Source: Mesorhizobium mediterraneum (GTDB lineage Bacteria > Pseudomonadota > Alphaproteobacteria > Rhizobiales > Rhizobiaceae). Taken from it: DNA of 64,000 nucleotides. The stretch lies in assembly GCF_002284565.1 (NCBI RefSeq), contig NZ_NPKI01000018.1:124001-188000 (forward strand), given 5' to 3'. The position numbers and the translations under genes are program-made. This document shows, one piece after another, positions 63,549 to 64,000 of this stretch. The notes under the pieces are model-generated. The model did not search any database and was not told where the DNA came from. It saw only the letters and a list, made by a program, of their open reading frames with translations. Position 1 is the first letter of the stretch. Each line of letters begins with the position of its first letter.

Positions 63549-63716
63549 ATGCATCCGATCAAGCACCTGTTCGAAGATATCTATCGCAACTATTGGGGCA
63601 TCTCGCCGGCCACGGATCGGCCGGAGCGGCGCCGCCTGACCAAGCCGGCCGCACGCAATCGCGACCTGCCGGTCCGGCCCGAACGCCGGCAGGATTTGCC
63701 ATCGTCTGACTCATGA
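63549..63716 (+). CDS. small protein, second copy of a tandem pair (55 aa)
   Basis: ATG 63549 with AAAAGGGAG upstream. It begins MHPIKHLFEDIYRNYW, paralogous to the preceding ORF, and ends in an Arg/Pro-rich tail (RPERRRLTKP...RDLPVRPERRQ). Distance between the two start codons is 206 bases and between their operators 198, marking a tandem duplication of operator plus gene. The tails have diverged more than the heads, so the head is the conserved functional part. Its stop overlaps the convergent DUF423 stop region by six bases. Function unknown. Confidence 0.7.
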   Translation: MHPIKHLFEDIYRNYWGISPATDRPERRRLTKPAARNRDLPVRPERRQDLPSSDS

Positions 63717-64000
63717 GCGCGGGCGCACCAGCGCCGAGGCCGCAATCGCCAGCCAGCCGGCGATGAGCAAGGTGCCGCCGATCGGCGCCGACATCGGAAA
63801 AAGCCGCGAGCCGAGGAAGTCACGGGCGAGGAGATCGCCGCAGAACAATACAAGCCCGACGAGAAGGATGAGGCTTGCGATTCGCAGGATACGGTTTGCG
63901 CCGACGAGACCGATTGCAAGAAAGACCGGCGCATGCATGAGCAGGAAGGACGCAACCGTTCCGACGAAAGCGCCGCCCAGATGCGCCGCCGCGGCGGACA
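63711..64000 (-). CDS. DUF423 membrane protein, 5' end beyond window
   Basis: C-terminal part (about 95 residues) of a DUF423 (YwdK-like) small membrane protein, usually about 120 aa. Three hydrophobic segments are visible, with the typical ILLVGLVLFCGDLLARDFLG and SAPIGGTLLIAGWLAIAAS. The frame is open to the window end, so the start lies outside; an internal ATG at 63938 is too late to be the true start. It is convergent with the small-ORF pair. Function unknown. Confidence 0.82.
   Translation of the reverse strand, partial: SAAAAHLGGAFVGTVASFLLMHAPVFLAIGLVGANRILRIASLILLVGLVLFCGDLLARDFLGSRLFPMSAPIGGTLLIAGWLAIAASALVRPRS

Overview
The window looks like chromosomal DNA of a Mesorhizobium-like bacterium (Rhizobiales, Phyllobacteriaceae). 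It is GC-rich throughout and carries the rhizobial cyclic beta-1,2-glucan genes ndvB and ndvA, several families of short palindromic intergenic repeats of rhizobial type, and core genes typical of alphaproteobacteria. No species assignment is possible without database comparison.

Layout. 1-9470: end of an unidentified gene, a HutD-family gene and the giant glucan synthase ndvB. 9831-15048: ndvA (glucan exporter), a lone ccmC, a small outer-membrane beta-barrel protein and a TPR-sulfotransferase. 15083-30076: an amine/amino-acid catabolic region. Its core is a divergon at 22.0 kb. Leftward runs a tightly overlapping operon: RpiR regulator, isochorismatase-like hydrolase, glutamine-synthetase-like ligase, N-formylglutamate amidohydrolase-like enzyme and class III aminotransferase. 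Rightward runs a DAO-type FAD oxidase followed by a complete branched-chain-amino-acid-type ABC importer whose LivM and LivG parts are fused. A PLP enzyme and D-lyxose isomerase lie to one side, PaiB-like and ornithine-cyclodeaminase-like genes to the other. 30203-34012: metH, preceded by a perfect palindrome that overlaps a consensus -35 box. 34013-35873: a gene-poor stretch with a relic of a phage HK97-type prohead protease, ending at tRNA-Gln(CTG).

36495-62104 is mainly housekeeping and membrane functions: a flippase-like protein, gppA-rlmE, two MFS transporters, guaB, rnd, aspS, parC, an AI-2E-type and a DMT-type transporter, bpt, an RDD protein, sthA, an esterase and an OpgC-like acyltransferase. 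Several gaps here hold long inverted repeats. 62115-64000: a LacI regulator faces a tandem pair of paralogous small ORFs (47 and 55 aa). Four copies of one 14-bp palindrome lie in the control region and directly before each ORF. The end of a DUF423 membrane protein closes the window.

The most unusual item is the LacI / four-operator / duplicated small-protein unit at 63.2-63.7 kb. Next are the RpiR-controlled putative gamma-glutamyl catabolic divergon and the prophage relic beside tRNA-Gln. Functions are inferred from motifs visible in the translated sequence; no similarity search was run.
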